Below are positions 56,784-64,000 of a stretch of 64,000 nucleotides of DNA, one piece after another. The notes below the pieces were generated by a model that worked only from the letters and a program-made list of their open reading frames with translations, did no database searches and was not told the origin of the DNA. Position 1 is the stretch's first letter. The number at the start of each line of letters is the position of its first letter. This stretch comes from Proteobacteria bacterium UBA652 (GTDB lineage Bacteria; Pseudomonadota; Gammaproteobacteria; Nitrosococcales; Methylophagaceae): positions 1-64,000 of the forward strand of contig DBOG01000042.1 of the NCBI GenBank assembly GCA_002299915.1, read 5' to 3'. Made by a program: the position numbers and the translations under genes.

Positions 56784-57803
56784 TTGAGCTTAGTTATATC
56801 GATAGATGCAATGGGCGGGGACCACGGTCTTGAGATCGTGATTCCCGCTGTTATTAGCGTGCAAGCAGATCACCCTGAAGTAAGCTTTATTTTAGTAGGG
56901 GATGCCGATAGCATACAAGCTGCTTTGCAAACCAATGCTAAAGCAGGTGATCCTAGGATCACGATACAGCACGCCTCGCAGCAAGTCGCCATGGATGAAT
57001 CACCCGCGCTGGCATTACGATCAAAGAAAGATTCATCGATGCGGGTGGCGATTAACCTAGTGAAAGAGGGCAAGGCGGCGGCATGTGTCAGCGCAGGTAA
57101 TACAGGGGCATTAATGGCCACCGCACGGTTTGTACTCAAAACATTACCGGGCATTGAACGCCCCGCAATTATTTCTGCATTGCCGACCATGAAAGGCCAT
57201 ACCTATGTGCTTGATTTAGGTGCCAATGTGGATTCGTCGGTTGATCATTTAGTCCAGTTTGCCGTGATGGGCTCGGTATTAGCAGAATTGGTAGACGGTA
57301 TTGACCAGCCAACGGTCGGTTTGCTCAATATCGGTGAAGAAGAAATGAAAGGTAATGAGCGGGTAAAAGAAGCCGCAAATCAATTGGCACAAACTGATCT
57401 TAACTATATCGGTTTTGTTGAGGGTGATGCCTTGTATCGCGGTGCGGTGGATGTATTAGTGTGTGATGGTTTTGTGGGTAATGTGGCATTGAAAGCGAGT
57501 GAAGGCGTGGTACATATGATCAGCTATTTCCTACGTGAATCCTTTAACCGTAATATTTTCACCAAGTTTGCAGGTTTAATTGCGTCACCGGTATTAAACC
57601 ATTTTAAGAAAGAGCTCGATCCCCGTGCCCATAATGGTGCTAATTTTATTGGTTTACAAGGGATTGTGATCAAAAGTCATGGTGGTGCAGATGCCTTTGC
57701 CTTTGCCAATGCAATTAAAATTGCTATTATCGAAGCGGAGCATGATGTGCCAAATAAAATAAGCGCACATTTAGAATCGTTATTAGAAGGTCAGCTCGCG
57801 TGA
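56784..57803 (+). CDS. plsX: Phosphate acyltransferase PlsX
   Basis: 339 aa. It makes acyl-phosphate from acyl-ACP for phosphatidic acid synthesis. [15 protein letters not shown] opens the protein (about 6-20); LDLGANVDS and [16 protein letters not shown] are conserved. The start is TTG; the next ATG is inside the IDAMGGD motif and cannot be the start. The stop overlaps the fabH start (GTGA). Confidence 0.95.
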   Translation: MSLVISIDAMGGDHGLEIVIPAVISVQADHPEVSFILVGDADSIQAALQTNAKAGDPRITIQHASQQVAMDESPALALRSKKDSSMRVAINLVKEGKAAACVSAGNTGALMATARFVLKTLPGIERPAIISALPTMKGHTYVLDLGANVDSSVDHLVQFAVMGSVLAELVDGIDQPTVGLLNIGEEEMKGNERVKEAANQLAQTDLNYIGFVEGDALYRGAVDVLVCDGFVGNVALKASEGVVHMISYFLRESFNRNIFTKFAGLIASPVLNHFKKELDPRAHNGANFIGLQGIVIKSHGGADAFAFANAIKIAIIEAEHDVPNKISAHLESLLEGQLA

Positions 57804-58765
57804 TCTATTCCAAGATTGCGGGAACAGGCAGTTATCTGCCCGAAAAAACATTAACAAATAAAGATTTAGAATCGATGGTGGATACATCGGATGAGTGGAT
57901 AACAGAGCGAACGGGCATTAAAAAACGCCATATTGCTGCCGATGAACAATCCACAACTGACTTAGCCGCGATTGCGGGGCAACAAGCCATTGCGGCGGCG
58001 GGTCTTGAAAGTCTTGATATTGATTTAATTATTGTGGCCACCTCTACCCCCGCGCGTGTCTTCCCTAGCACTGCTTGCTTGGTTCAGAACCAGCTTGATA
58101 TTCATGGCTGTCCTGCATTTGATATTCAGGCTGTGTGTACGGGCTTTGTTTATGCCTTAGATGTGGCGAATAAATTTATCCAAACTGGCGCGGCTAAAAA
58201 TGCGCTAGTGATTGGCGCAGAAACGATGTCTCGGATCGTAGATTGGACAGATCGCAATACCTGTGTCTTATTTGGTGATGGGGCCGGTGCTGTCGTCTTG
58301 CAAGCTTCAGATGAGCCCGGTATCTTATCCACTCATATCCATGCGGATGGCAAATATAATGAGATGTTACAAGTGACCACAGGCATTGGAGCCGAGTTAA
58401 GCCTTGCGGGTATGACGCCACATGTCACCATGAAAGGCAGTGAAGTGTTTAAGATGGCAGTGAATACCTTAAGTCAAATTGCCGATGAAACCTTAGCCGC
58501 TAATAATATGGAAAAATCAGATCTAGATTGGTTGGTGCCGCATCAAGCCAATATCCGTATTATTACGGCCACCGCTAAAAAATTGAATATGACGCTGGAT
58601 CAAGTTGTGGTGACCGTTGATGAACATGCTAATACCTCCGCTGCGACCATTCCCCTGGCGCTAGATGTAGCAGTACGTGATGGCAGGATTAAACGCGGTG
58701 AAACACTACTCTTAGAAGCCTTCGGCGGCGGTTTTACTTGGGGTTCGGCACTCATAAAATACTAG
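57800..58765 (+). CDS. fabH: 3-oxoacyl-ACP synthase III
   Basis: 321 aa. It condenses acetyl-CoA and malonyl-ACP to start fatty-acid chains. Catalytic Cys in [11 protein letters not shown] (about 112), His in VPHQANIRI and Asn in [13 protein letters not shown] start overlapping plsX by 4 bp. [17 protein letters not shown] is the usual N-terminal motif. Complete. Confidence 0.96.
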   Translation: MIYSKIAGTGSYLPEKTLTNKDLESMVDTSDEWITERTGIKKRHIAADEQSTTDLAAIAGQQAIAAAGLESLDIDLIIVATSTPARVFPSTACLVQNQLDIHGCPAFDIQAVCTGFVYALDVANKFIQTGAAKNALVIGAETMSRIVDWTDRNTCVLFGDGAGAVVLQASDEPGILSTHIHADGKYNEMLQVTTGIGAELSLAGMTPHVTMKGSEVFKMAVNTLSQIADETLAANNMEKSDLDWLVPHQANIRIITATAKKLNMTLDQVVVTVDEHANTSAATIPLALDVAVRDGRIKRGETLLLEAFGGGFTWGSALIKY

Positions 58766-58802
58766 AAAAAACAGTTATTAAAGAACGAGACTTAAAATAA
58801 AT

Positions 58803-59744
58803 ATGAAGAATAATCTGGCTTTTTTATTTCCTGGACAAGGCTCACAATCAGTGGGCATGTTGGCTGATTTAGCGATACAATTTCCACAGATAAAGGCGAC
58901 CTTTTCTGAGGCCTCAGAGGTGTTGGATTATGACTTGTGGGCGCTGGTTTCGACAGGTCCAGAAACAGACTTAAATCAAACCGATCGTACCCAACCCGCC
59001 ATGCTCGTAGCAGGCATCGCAACGTGGCGCGTATGGCAGGCGCAATCAGATGTTATGCCAGCTTATTTCGCTGGCCATAGCTTGGGAGAATATACAGCGT
59101 TAGTCGCGGCAGGCGCATTAGACTTTAGCGATGCGATTGAACTGGTGGCGGATAGGGGCCGATATATGCAGGCTGCAGTGCCTGCTGGCGAAGGTGCAAT
59201 GGCGGCTATCTTGGGCTTAGAAGATGAAGCAGTCATCGCGCTATGTGCAAAAAGTGCGACACAAGGCATCGTGGAAGCGGTTAATTTCAATTCACCTGGG
59301 CAAGTGGTTATTGCGGGCAGTCGTGATGCTGTTAATGCGGCGATTACATTGGCAACAGAGCAGGGTGCAAAGCGCGCTTTATTATTACCTGTCAGTGTGC
59401 CGTCGCACTGTGCATTGATGGCGCCTGCAGCTGCTCAATTGACAGAACGGCTGGCTAATATTGAATTAACGTCACCTACAACACCTGTTATTCACAATGT
59501 GATAGCACAAACAACAAGTGATATAACCATTATTCGTGAATTGTTAGCTGGGCAGGTGCAATCACCTGTGCAATGGGTGGAGTCTGTGCAGTATATGGCG
59601 GCTCAAGGCGTGGATACGCTGATAGAGTGTGGTCCGGGGAAAGTATTAGCAGGATTAACGAAACGAATTGATAAAACGCTCACCACATTACCCATATTTG
59701 ATACCGCATCACTAGAAAAAGCAGTGCTTGCAATAGGAGAATAA
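58803..59744 (+). CDS. fabD: Malonyl-CoA:ACP transacylase
   Basis: 313 aa. Loads malonyl onto ACP. FPGQGSQSVGM at the start, active serine in the GHSLGEYTAL motif (about 93), and the HNV motif near 228. The start is an ATG with no strong ribosome site. The gap of 37 bp after fabH has no terminator, so the operon likely continues. Confidence 0.95.
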   Translation: MKNNLAFLFPGQGSQSVGMLADLAIQFPQIKATFSEASEVLDYDLWALVSTGPETDLNQTDRTQPAMLVAGIATWRVWQAQSDVMPAYFAGHSLGEYTALVAAGALDFSDAIELVADRGRYMQAAVPAGEGAMAAILGLEDEAVIALCAKSATQGIVEAVNFNSPGQVVIAGSRDAVNAAITLATEQGAKRALLLPVSVPSHCALMAPAAAQLTERLANIELTSPTTPVIHNVIAQTTSDITIIRELLAGQVQSPVQWVESVQYMAAQGVDTLIECGPGKVLAGLTKRIDKTLTTLPIFDTASLEKAVLAIGE

Positions 59745-59745
59745 A

Positions 59746-60495
59746 ATGAGTTTAGCATTAATAGATAAAGTGGCATTGGTAACCGGGACCACCCGAGGGA
59801 TTGGGCGAGCGATTGCCATTAGTCTTGGAGAACAAGGTGCAACAGTCATCGGCACCGCAACCTCTGAATCAGGTGCGGCCACTATCAGCACGTTTTTAGC
59901 CGATAATAATATCGCAGGTGCGGGTATGGTGTTGAATGTCACCGATGACGATTCGATTGAAGCTGTTGTAGCAGAAATTGAATCAAGCTTTGCTGCCCCC
60001 GATATTTTGGTTAATAATGCAGGTATCACGCGTGACAATCTATTGATGCGAATGAAGGATGATGAATGGGATGACATCATGAATACAAACCTTCGGCCGA
60101 TTTATAAGATCAGCAAGCGCTGTTTACGGGCGATGACAAAAATGCGCTGGGGTCGCATCATTAATATTACTTCTGTTGTCGGTGTGATGGGCAATGCAGG
60201 TCAAACCAATTATGCGGCGGCAAAAGCAGGTGTGATTGGGTTTAGCAAGTCACTAGCGCGTGAAGTGGGTGTCCGCGGCATTACCGTAAATTCTGTCGCC
60301 CCTGGCTTCATTGATACGGATATGACCAGCGGATTATCTGATGAACACAAAGATACTTTATTGCAAAATGTACCCGTAAAACGTTTAGGGGAGCCTGAAG
60401 AAATCGCAGCAGCAGTACGCTTCCTAGCCAGTCCTGATGCAGGGTACATCACTGGCGAGACGTTGAATGTGAATGGCGGGATGTATATGCAGTGA
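59746..60495 (+). CDS. fabG: 3-oxoacyl-ACP reductase
   Basis: 249 aa short-chain dehydrogenase. NADPH loop GTTRGIG (about 14-20), NNAG, catalytic Ser in ITSVVGVMGNAGQ and Tyr-Lys in NYAAAKAG. It reduces 3-oxoacyl-ACP. AGGAG lies 7 nt before the ATG, one base after the fabD stop. Confidence 0.96.
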   Translation: MSLALIDKVALVTGTTRGIGRAIAISLGEQGATVIGTATSESGAATISTFLADNNIAGAGMVLNVTDDDSIEAVVAEIESSFAAPDILVNNAGITRDNLLMRMKDDEWDDIMNTNLRPIYKISKRCLRAMTKMRWGRIINITSVVGVMGNAGQTNYAAAKAGVIGFSKSLAREVGVRGITVNSVAPGFIDTDMTSGLSDEHKDTLLQNVPVKRLGEPEEIAAAVRFLASPDAGYITGETLNVNGGMYMQ

Positions 60496-60558
60496 TTGCC
60501 TGATATAATAGGCGGTAAGTTTATTAATTTTTCGAGTGCAAACTATTCAATCGATAGC

Positions 60559-60587
60559 TTGTTTCACCCGTGGTGGTACGATAAAAT
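60559..60587 (+). promoter_or_regulatory. Sigma-70-type promoter of acpP
   Basis: TTGTTT (60559-60564), 17-bp spacer, TAAAAT (60582-60587), 41 bp before the acpP ATG. Each box has one or two mismatches to consensus. It would allow acpP to be made in excess over the fab enzymes. Confidence 0.6.
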
Positions 60588-60628
60588 GCCAGCATATTAT
60601 GTTTTAAACCATGTAAAGGAAAGTAATT

Positions 60629-60865
60629 ATGAGTGATATTGAAGCGCGTGTTAAAGATATCGTTGTTGAACAATTAGGTGTTAGCGAAGATGAAGTTAAA
60701 GCAGATGCCTCTTTCATCGATGATCTTGGTGCAGATTCACTGGATACGGTTGAATTAGTCATGGCGCTTGAAGAAGCGTTTGAATGTGAAATCCCAGATG
60801 AAGAAGCTGAGAAAATCACAACATTGAAGCAGGCGGTTGATTATATTAATTCAGCACAAGCTTAG
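60629..60865 (+). CDS. acpP: Acyl carrier protein
   Basis: 78 aa, acidic, four-helix. Ser37 in [10 protein letters not shown] carries the 4'-phosphopantetheine. The sequence is close to E. coli ACP. AAAGGAAAG precedes the ATG. It has its own promoter and terminator, giving a short abundant mRNA. Confidence 0.98.
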   Translation: MSDIEARVKDIVVEQLGVSEDEVKADASFIDDLGADSLDTVELVMALEEAFECEIPDEEAEKITTLKQAVDYINSAQA

Positions 60866-60885
60866 TCGTTAATATTTTATGATAG

Positions 60886-60927
60886 GCCGCCTAACGTATC
60901 ACTACGTTAGGCGGCTTTATTATTTTT
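60886..60927 (+). terminator. Rho-independent terminator after acpP
   Basis: A perfect 12-bp stem (gccgcctaacgt, 6-nt loop, acgttaggcggc) is followed by tttattattttt. It separates acpP from fabF. Confidence 0.92.
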
Positions 60928-60956
60928 AGCCTAGTTAATAGGATTAGGAGAAAGCC

Positions 60957-62198
60957 ATGTCTACACGGCGTGTCGTTATAACGGGGATGGGGGCAGTTAC
61001 CCCGGTTGGTAATAATATTGAAGAGAGTTGGAAGAATATTCTAGCTGGGAAAAGCGGTGTGGCACCGATCACCTTATTTGATGCGTCCAATTTTAGTACT
61101 CAATTTGGTGCCAATATTAAAAATTTTGAGGTGACTGATTATATACCGGGTAAAGACACCAAAAGAATGGATAGCTTTCTGCATTACGGGCTTGTTGCGG
61201 GCATGGAAGCCTTTGCGGATTCAGGTTTAACCGTCACTGACGACAATGCGGAGCGTATTGGTGTTGCGATTGGCTCTGGTATCGGTGGTTTGCCAGGGAT
61301 TGAAACGGGTCATAATAATTTCCTCGAAGGGGGCGCCCGCAAAATTTCACCCTTCTTTGTACCGAGTAGTATCATTAATATGATCTCAGGAAATTTATCG
61401 ATTAAATATGGGCTAAAAGGGCCTAATATCGCGGTTGCCACGGCTTGTTCAAGTGGCGCTCATAACATTACGACAGCCTGCCGGATGATTCAACATGGTG
61501 ATGTTGATGTAATGTTTGCAGGCGGCTCAGAAATGGCAACGTGCCCAATGGGATTAGGGGGCTTTGCGGCAGCGCGAGCGTTATCAAAACGCAATGATGA
61601 TCCAGAAGCGGCCAGCCGACCTTGGGATAAAGATCGAGATGGTTTTGTATTGGGAGATGGTGCGGGTGTGGTTGTATTAGAAGAATATGATCATGCAAAA
61701 GCGCGGGGTGCGAAGATTTATGCTGAATTAATTGGCTCGGGTATGAGCGGCGATGCACATCATATTACCTTGCCATCACCCGGCGGTGAAGGTGCTGCGC
61801 GCAGCATGAAAAATGCAATGAGAGATGCGGGTTTGGAAGGCGATTCTATTGATTATATTAATGCCCATGGCACCTCAACACCTGCGGGCGATATTGCAGA
61901 AACCCAAGCCGTAAAATTGGCATTGGGTGACAATAATGCGGCCGATGCGGTCGTCAGCTCAACCAAATCTATGATCGGTCATCTGCTTGGTGCGGCAGGT
62001 GCGGTTGAAGCAATTTTTAGTATTTTAGCTATCCGTGATCAAATTGCGCCGCCAACGATTAACTTGGATAATCCAGATCCTGCCTGTGATTTAGATTATG
62101 TCCCGCATACGGCACGTCCTATGTCGGTTGGTATTGCGATGTCTAATTCCTTCGGTTTTGGAGGCACGAACGGTACACTCATCTTTAAAAAGGTATAA
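60957..62198 (+). CDS. fabF: 3-oxoacyl-ACP synthase II
   Basis: 413 aa. Elongates acyl-ACP. Catalytic Cys in [10 protein letters not shown] (about 164), and two His in [11 protein letters not shown] and [25 protein letters not shown] opens it. TTAGGAGAAAG precedes the ATG. Followed 6 bp later by pabC. Confidence 0.97.
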   Translation: MSTRRVVITGMGAVTPVGNNIEESWKNILAGKSGVAPITLFDASNFSTQFGANIKNFEVTDYIPGKDTKRMDSFLHYGLVAGMEAFADSGLTVTDDNAERIGVAIGSGIGGLPGIETGHNNFLEGGARKISPFFVPSSIINMISGNLSIKYGLKGPNIAVATACSSGAHNITTACRMIQHGDVDVMFAGGSEMATCPMGLGGFAAARALSKRNDDPEAASRPWDKDRDGFVLGDGAGVVVLEEYDHAKARGAKIYAELIGSGMSGDAHHITLPSPGGEGAARSMKNAMRDAGLEGDSIDYINAHGTSTPAGDIAETQAVKLALGDNNAADAVVSSTKSMIGHLLGAAGAVEAIFSILAIRDQIAPPTINLDNPDPACDLDYVPHTARPMSVGIAMSNSFGFGGTNGTLIFKKV

Positions 62199-62204
62199 AA
62201 CAGC

Positions 62205-63038
62205 ATGATACTTGTGAATGGGATTGCAACAGAACAGCTGCCAGTCAGTGACCGTGGCTTACAGTATGGTGATGGTGTGTTTGAGACGGTGGCTTATCAT
62301 CATGGCCAGTTACGTTTTCTCACGGCACATTTAGACCGTTTATCGCAAGGCTGCAAACGCCTAGGTATTGATTTTCAGCAACGTAAAACGCTCAAAATAG
62401 AGCTTCACAAAATCTGTGGTGAACTGGATGCTGCAAAAACACAAAATGCAGTGGTTAAAATCATCGTCACCCGAGGCAGTGGCGGCCGTGGTTATCAAGC
62501 CCCAATTGGTGTTGAACCCACCCGTATTATTTCAACGCATGATTGGCCATCTCACTCTGAAGATAATGCAAGCAAGGGTGTTAATGTACGATTATGCCAC
62601 CAGCGTTTGGTCGATAATCCCACCTTGGCGGGCATTAAACACTTAAACCGTTTAGAGCAAATTCTTGCTCGCAATGAATGGGATGATGATGGCATTGCGG
62701 AAGGCTTAATGTGTAATGCCCATGGTGATATTGTTGAGGGCACGTTTAGTAATATATTCATTGTTAAATCAGGCATGTTAATCACTCCGCCACTAGATCG
62801 GTGCGGGATTGAAGGTATTACACGTGCCACCATTATGGATATTGCAGGTAAAGCAGGCATTCCTTGTCATCAGGCCTATATTCGCCAACAAGACTTATAC
62901 GGGGCAGATGAAGTGTTTATGTGCAATAGTATTATTGGTATTTGGCCGATAAAACAGATTGAACAACAAACCTTGCCAGTGGGTGCGATAACAGCACTAC
63001 TGCAGGCACAATTATCAGCGCTTGAGATCGTCGTATGA
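62205..63038 (+). CDS. pabC: Aminodeoxychorismate lyase
   Basis: 277 aa PLP fold-type IV enzyme; releases pyruvate from 4-amino-4-deoxychorismate to give p-aminobenzoate for folate. DRGLQYGDGVFETV (about 17-30) is the PabC/BcaT entry, the PLP lysine is in GIKHLNRLEQILAR (about 145), and EVFMCNSIIGIWPI is the C-terminal motif. fabF-pabC-mltG is a conserved order. Overlaps mltG by 4 bp. Confidence 0.94.
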   Translation: MILVNGIATEQLPVSDRGLQYGDGVFETVAYHHGQLRFLTAHLDRLSQGCKRLGIDFQQRKTLKIELHKICGELDAAKTQNAVVKIIVTRGSGGRGYQAPIGVEPTRIISTHDWPSHSEDNASKGVNVRLCHQRLVDNPTLAGIKHLNRLEQILARNEWDDDGIAEGLMCNAHGDIVEGTFSNIFIVKSGMLITPPLDRCGIEGITRATIMDIAGKAGIPCHQAYIRQQDLYGADEVFMCNSIIGIWPIKQIEQQTLPVGAITALLQAQLSALEIVV

Positions 63039-64000
63039 AGCTCACCATGAAATTATTTTTACTGGTCTTGATTGTAGCGATAACAGCCGTGGCGGGTATG
63101 TTTGAATATCAACGCTTTATGACCACGCCGCTTAAGTTGCCCACAGATACGTACCATTACACAGTAAAGAAAGGCAGTAATCTCAAACATGTTATCCAAC
63201 ATATTAGTGATGAACAGCTAAGCGATGTGCCGCCGATTTATTTAGCGCTATATAGCCGCTGGAAAGGCAATTCAAATCAAATCAAAACAGGTGAATTTAA
63301 GATCCCAGCAGGCACCACCTTGCCGCAATTTTTAGAGCACTTAATTGAAGGGAAAGCAATTCAGCGCGGCTTCACAATCATTGAAGGCACCACATCACAA
63401 CAACTTATCGATTCTATTGCCAAGAATGACTTATTTGAGCATACGCTAGCAACGCCAACCGTTGAAAGTGTCATGGCCGCATTAGGCAAGCCTGATGAGC
63501 ATGGAGAAGGGCGCTTTCACCCAGAAACTTACTATTTTCCTGCCGGCACGACGGATATTGACTTTCTACGCCGCGCCTATAAAAAAATGGAAACAGAGCT
63601 CGCAAAAGCATGGCAAAATAAAGCGGCAGACTTGCCGTATAAAACACCTTATGAAGCCTTAATTATGGCGTCCATTATTGAAAAAGAAACGGGCATTGCA
63701 GAAGAGCGTCCTGAAATCGCAGGAGTATTTGTTCGCCGACTGAATATCGGCATGTTACTACAAACTGATCCAACGGTTATCTATGGCATGGGTGATAGCT
63801 ACGATGGTGATATTAGACGCAGAGACTTACGCAAAGATACACCCTATAACACTTATACTCGTGCAGGTTTGCCGCCCACCCCAATTGCCTTGCCAAGTCA
63901 GGCCGCTATTGAAGCAGCGCTGCATCCTAAAGCTGGGAAAAGCCTCTATTTTGTTGCCACAGGAAGCGAAGGTCGCCATACCTTCTCTAATACCTTAAAG
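63035..64000 (+). CDS. mltG: Endolytic murein transglycosylase MltG, truncated by window end
   Basis: 322 codons visible and still open at the last base. One N-terminal membrane anchor (about 6-22), a LysM-like region (HYTVKKGSNLKHV, about 41-53), and the YceG domain with catalytic Glu216 in ASIIEKETGIAEER and LQTDPTVIYG after it. It cleaves nascent glycan strands and may end chain elongation. Only about the last 20 residues lie outside if the length is like E. coli MltG (340 aa). Overlaps pabC (ATGA). Confidence 0.94.
   Translation, partial: MKLTMKLFLLVLIVAITAVAGMFEYQRFMTTPLKLPTDTYHYTVKKGSNLKHVIQHISDEQLSDVPPIYLALYSRWKGNSNQIKTGEFKIPAGTTLPQFLEHLIEGKAIQRGFTIIEGTTSQQLIDSIAKNDLFEHTLATPTVESVMAALGKPDEHGEGRFHPETYYFPAGTTDIDFLRRAYKKMETELAKAWQNKAADLPYKTPYEALIMASIIEKETGIAEERPEIAGVFVRRLNIGMLLQTDPTVIYGMGDSYDGDIRRRDLRKDTPYNTYTRAGLPPTPIALPSQAAIEAALHPKAGKSLYFVATGSEGRHTFSNTLK

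Overview
The window looks like a piece of a free-living gammaproteobacterial chromosome of moderate GC content, by eye in the mid-40s percent. The pointers are gene order: trmJ-cysE, purM/purN with DUF3108, DUF2066 / CDP-alcohol transferase / AI-2E / hda, rpfE-recJ, ilvI-ilvH-ilvC-pssA-leuA, holD-like-rimI, fimT-pilV-pilW-pilX-pilY1-pilE, amgK-murU, tig-clpP-clpX-lon, SPOR-cvpA-purF and yceD-rpmF-plsX-fabHDG-acpP-fabF-pabC-mltG. Protein sequences agree with that class. I cannot name the genus. Almost every base is coding and nearly all genes are core metabolism or housekeeping. I found no phage, CRISPR array, rRNA, toxin-antitoxin pair or obvious defence island.

Layout. 1-460: edge of an IS3-family element plus a long perfect-centred palindrome, lying beyond the 3' end of a tRNA-Ser(UGA) gene; this is the only clearly accessory stretch. 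595-3358 (minus): fdhD, moaA, a DUF2892 membrane protein and a Bax1-I/YccA protein. 3468-7709: queA, trmJ, cysE, an A-type Fe-S carrier and bioA, largely coupled by overlapping stop/start codons. 7885-10265: small genes (PpiC, zinc peptidase, S4 protein, a half-length MazG, HslR). 10332-13627: isocitrate dehydrogenase whose cofactor-site residues predict NAD rather than NADP, then SlyD, a mutarotase and NudF. 13694-22176: purine genes, then divergently DUF2066 to recJ. 22315-29264: branched-chain amino acid synthesis with pssA, a leucine-rich leader peptide before leuA, and a HolD-like/RimI pair. 29519-36925: a type IV minor-pilin operon with a very large PilY1 rich in calcium-loop motifs. 36926-37492: a terminator and three degenerate hairpin repeats. 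37493-42227: argD-argF, DUF2007, AmgK/MurU for peptidoglycan recycling, and a histidine-rich lipoprotein. 42234-46907: Maf, Pgm, a cation efflux pump, a degenerate NERD-like protein and a 5'-nucleotidase. 47023-53023: tRNA-Leu(UAG), trigger factor, ClpP, ClpX and Lon, with a sigma-32-like promoter before lon. 53052-64000: SPOR protein, CvpA, PurF and the fatty-acid/phospholipid cluster to a truncated MltG at the window end.

How it works together. The right half is dominated by protein quality control and lipid synthesis; the middle by amino acid synthesis and pilus assembly. Regulation visible in the sequence includes a predicted leucine attenuator, a heat-shock promoter, strong intrinsic terminators behind ilvC, pilE and acpP, and several genes (queA, hslR, DUF2066, yceD) whose -10 boxes sit so close to the ATG that the mRNAs would be leaderless or nearly so. 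I see no wholly new system; the items most worth following are the leaderless group, the predicted NAD-type isocitrate dehydrogenase, the leucine leader, the catalytically degenerate NERD-like protein, and the mobile palindromes.
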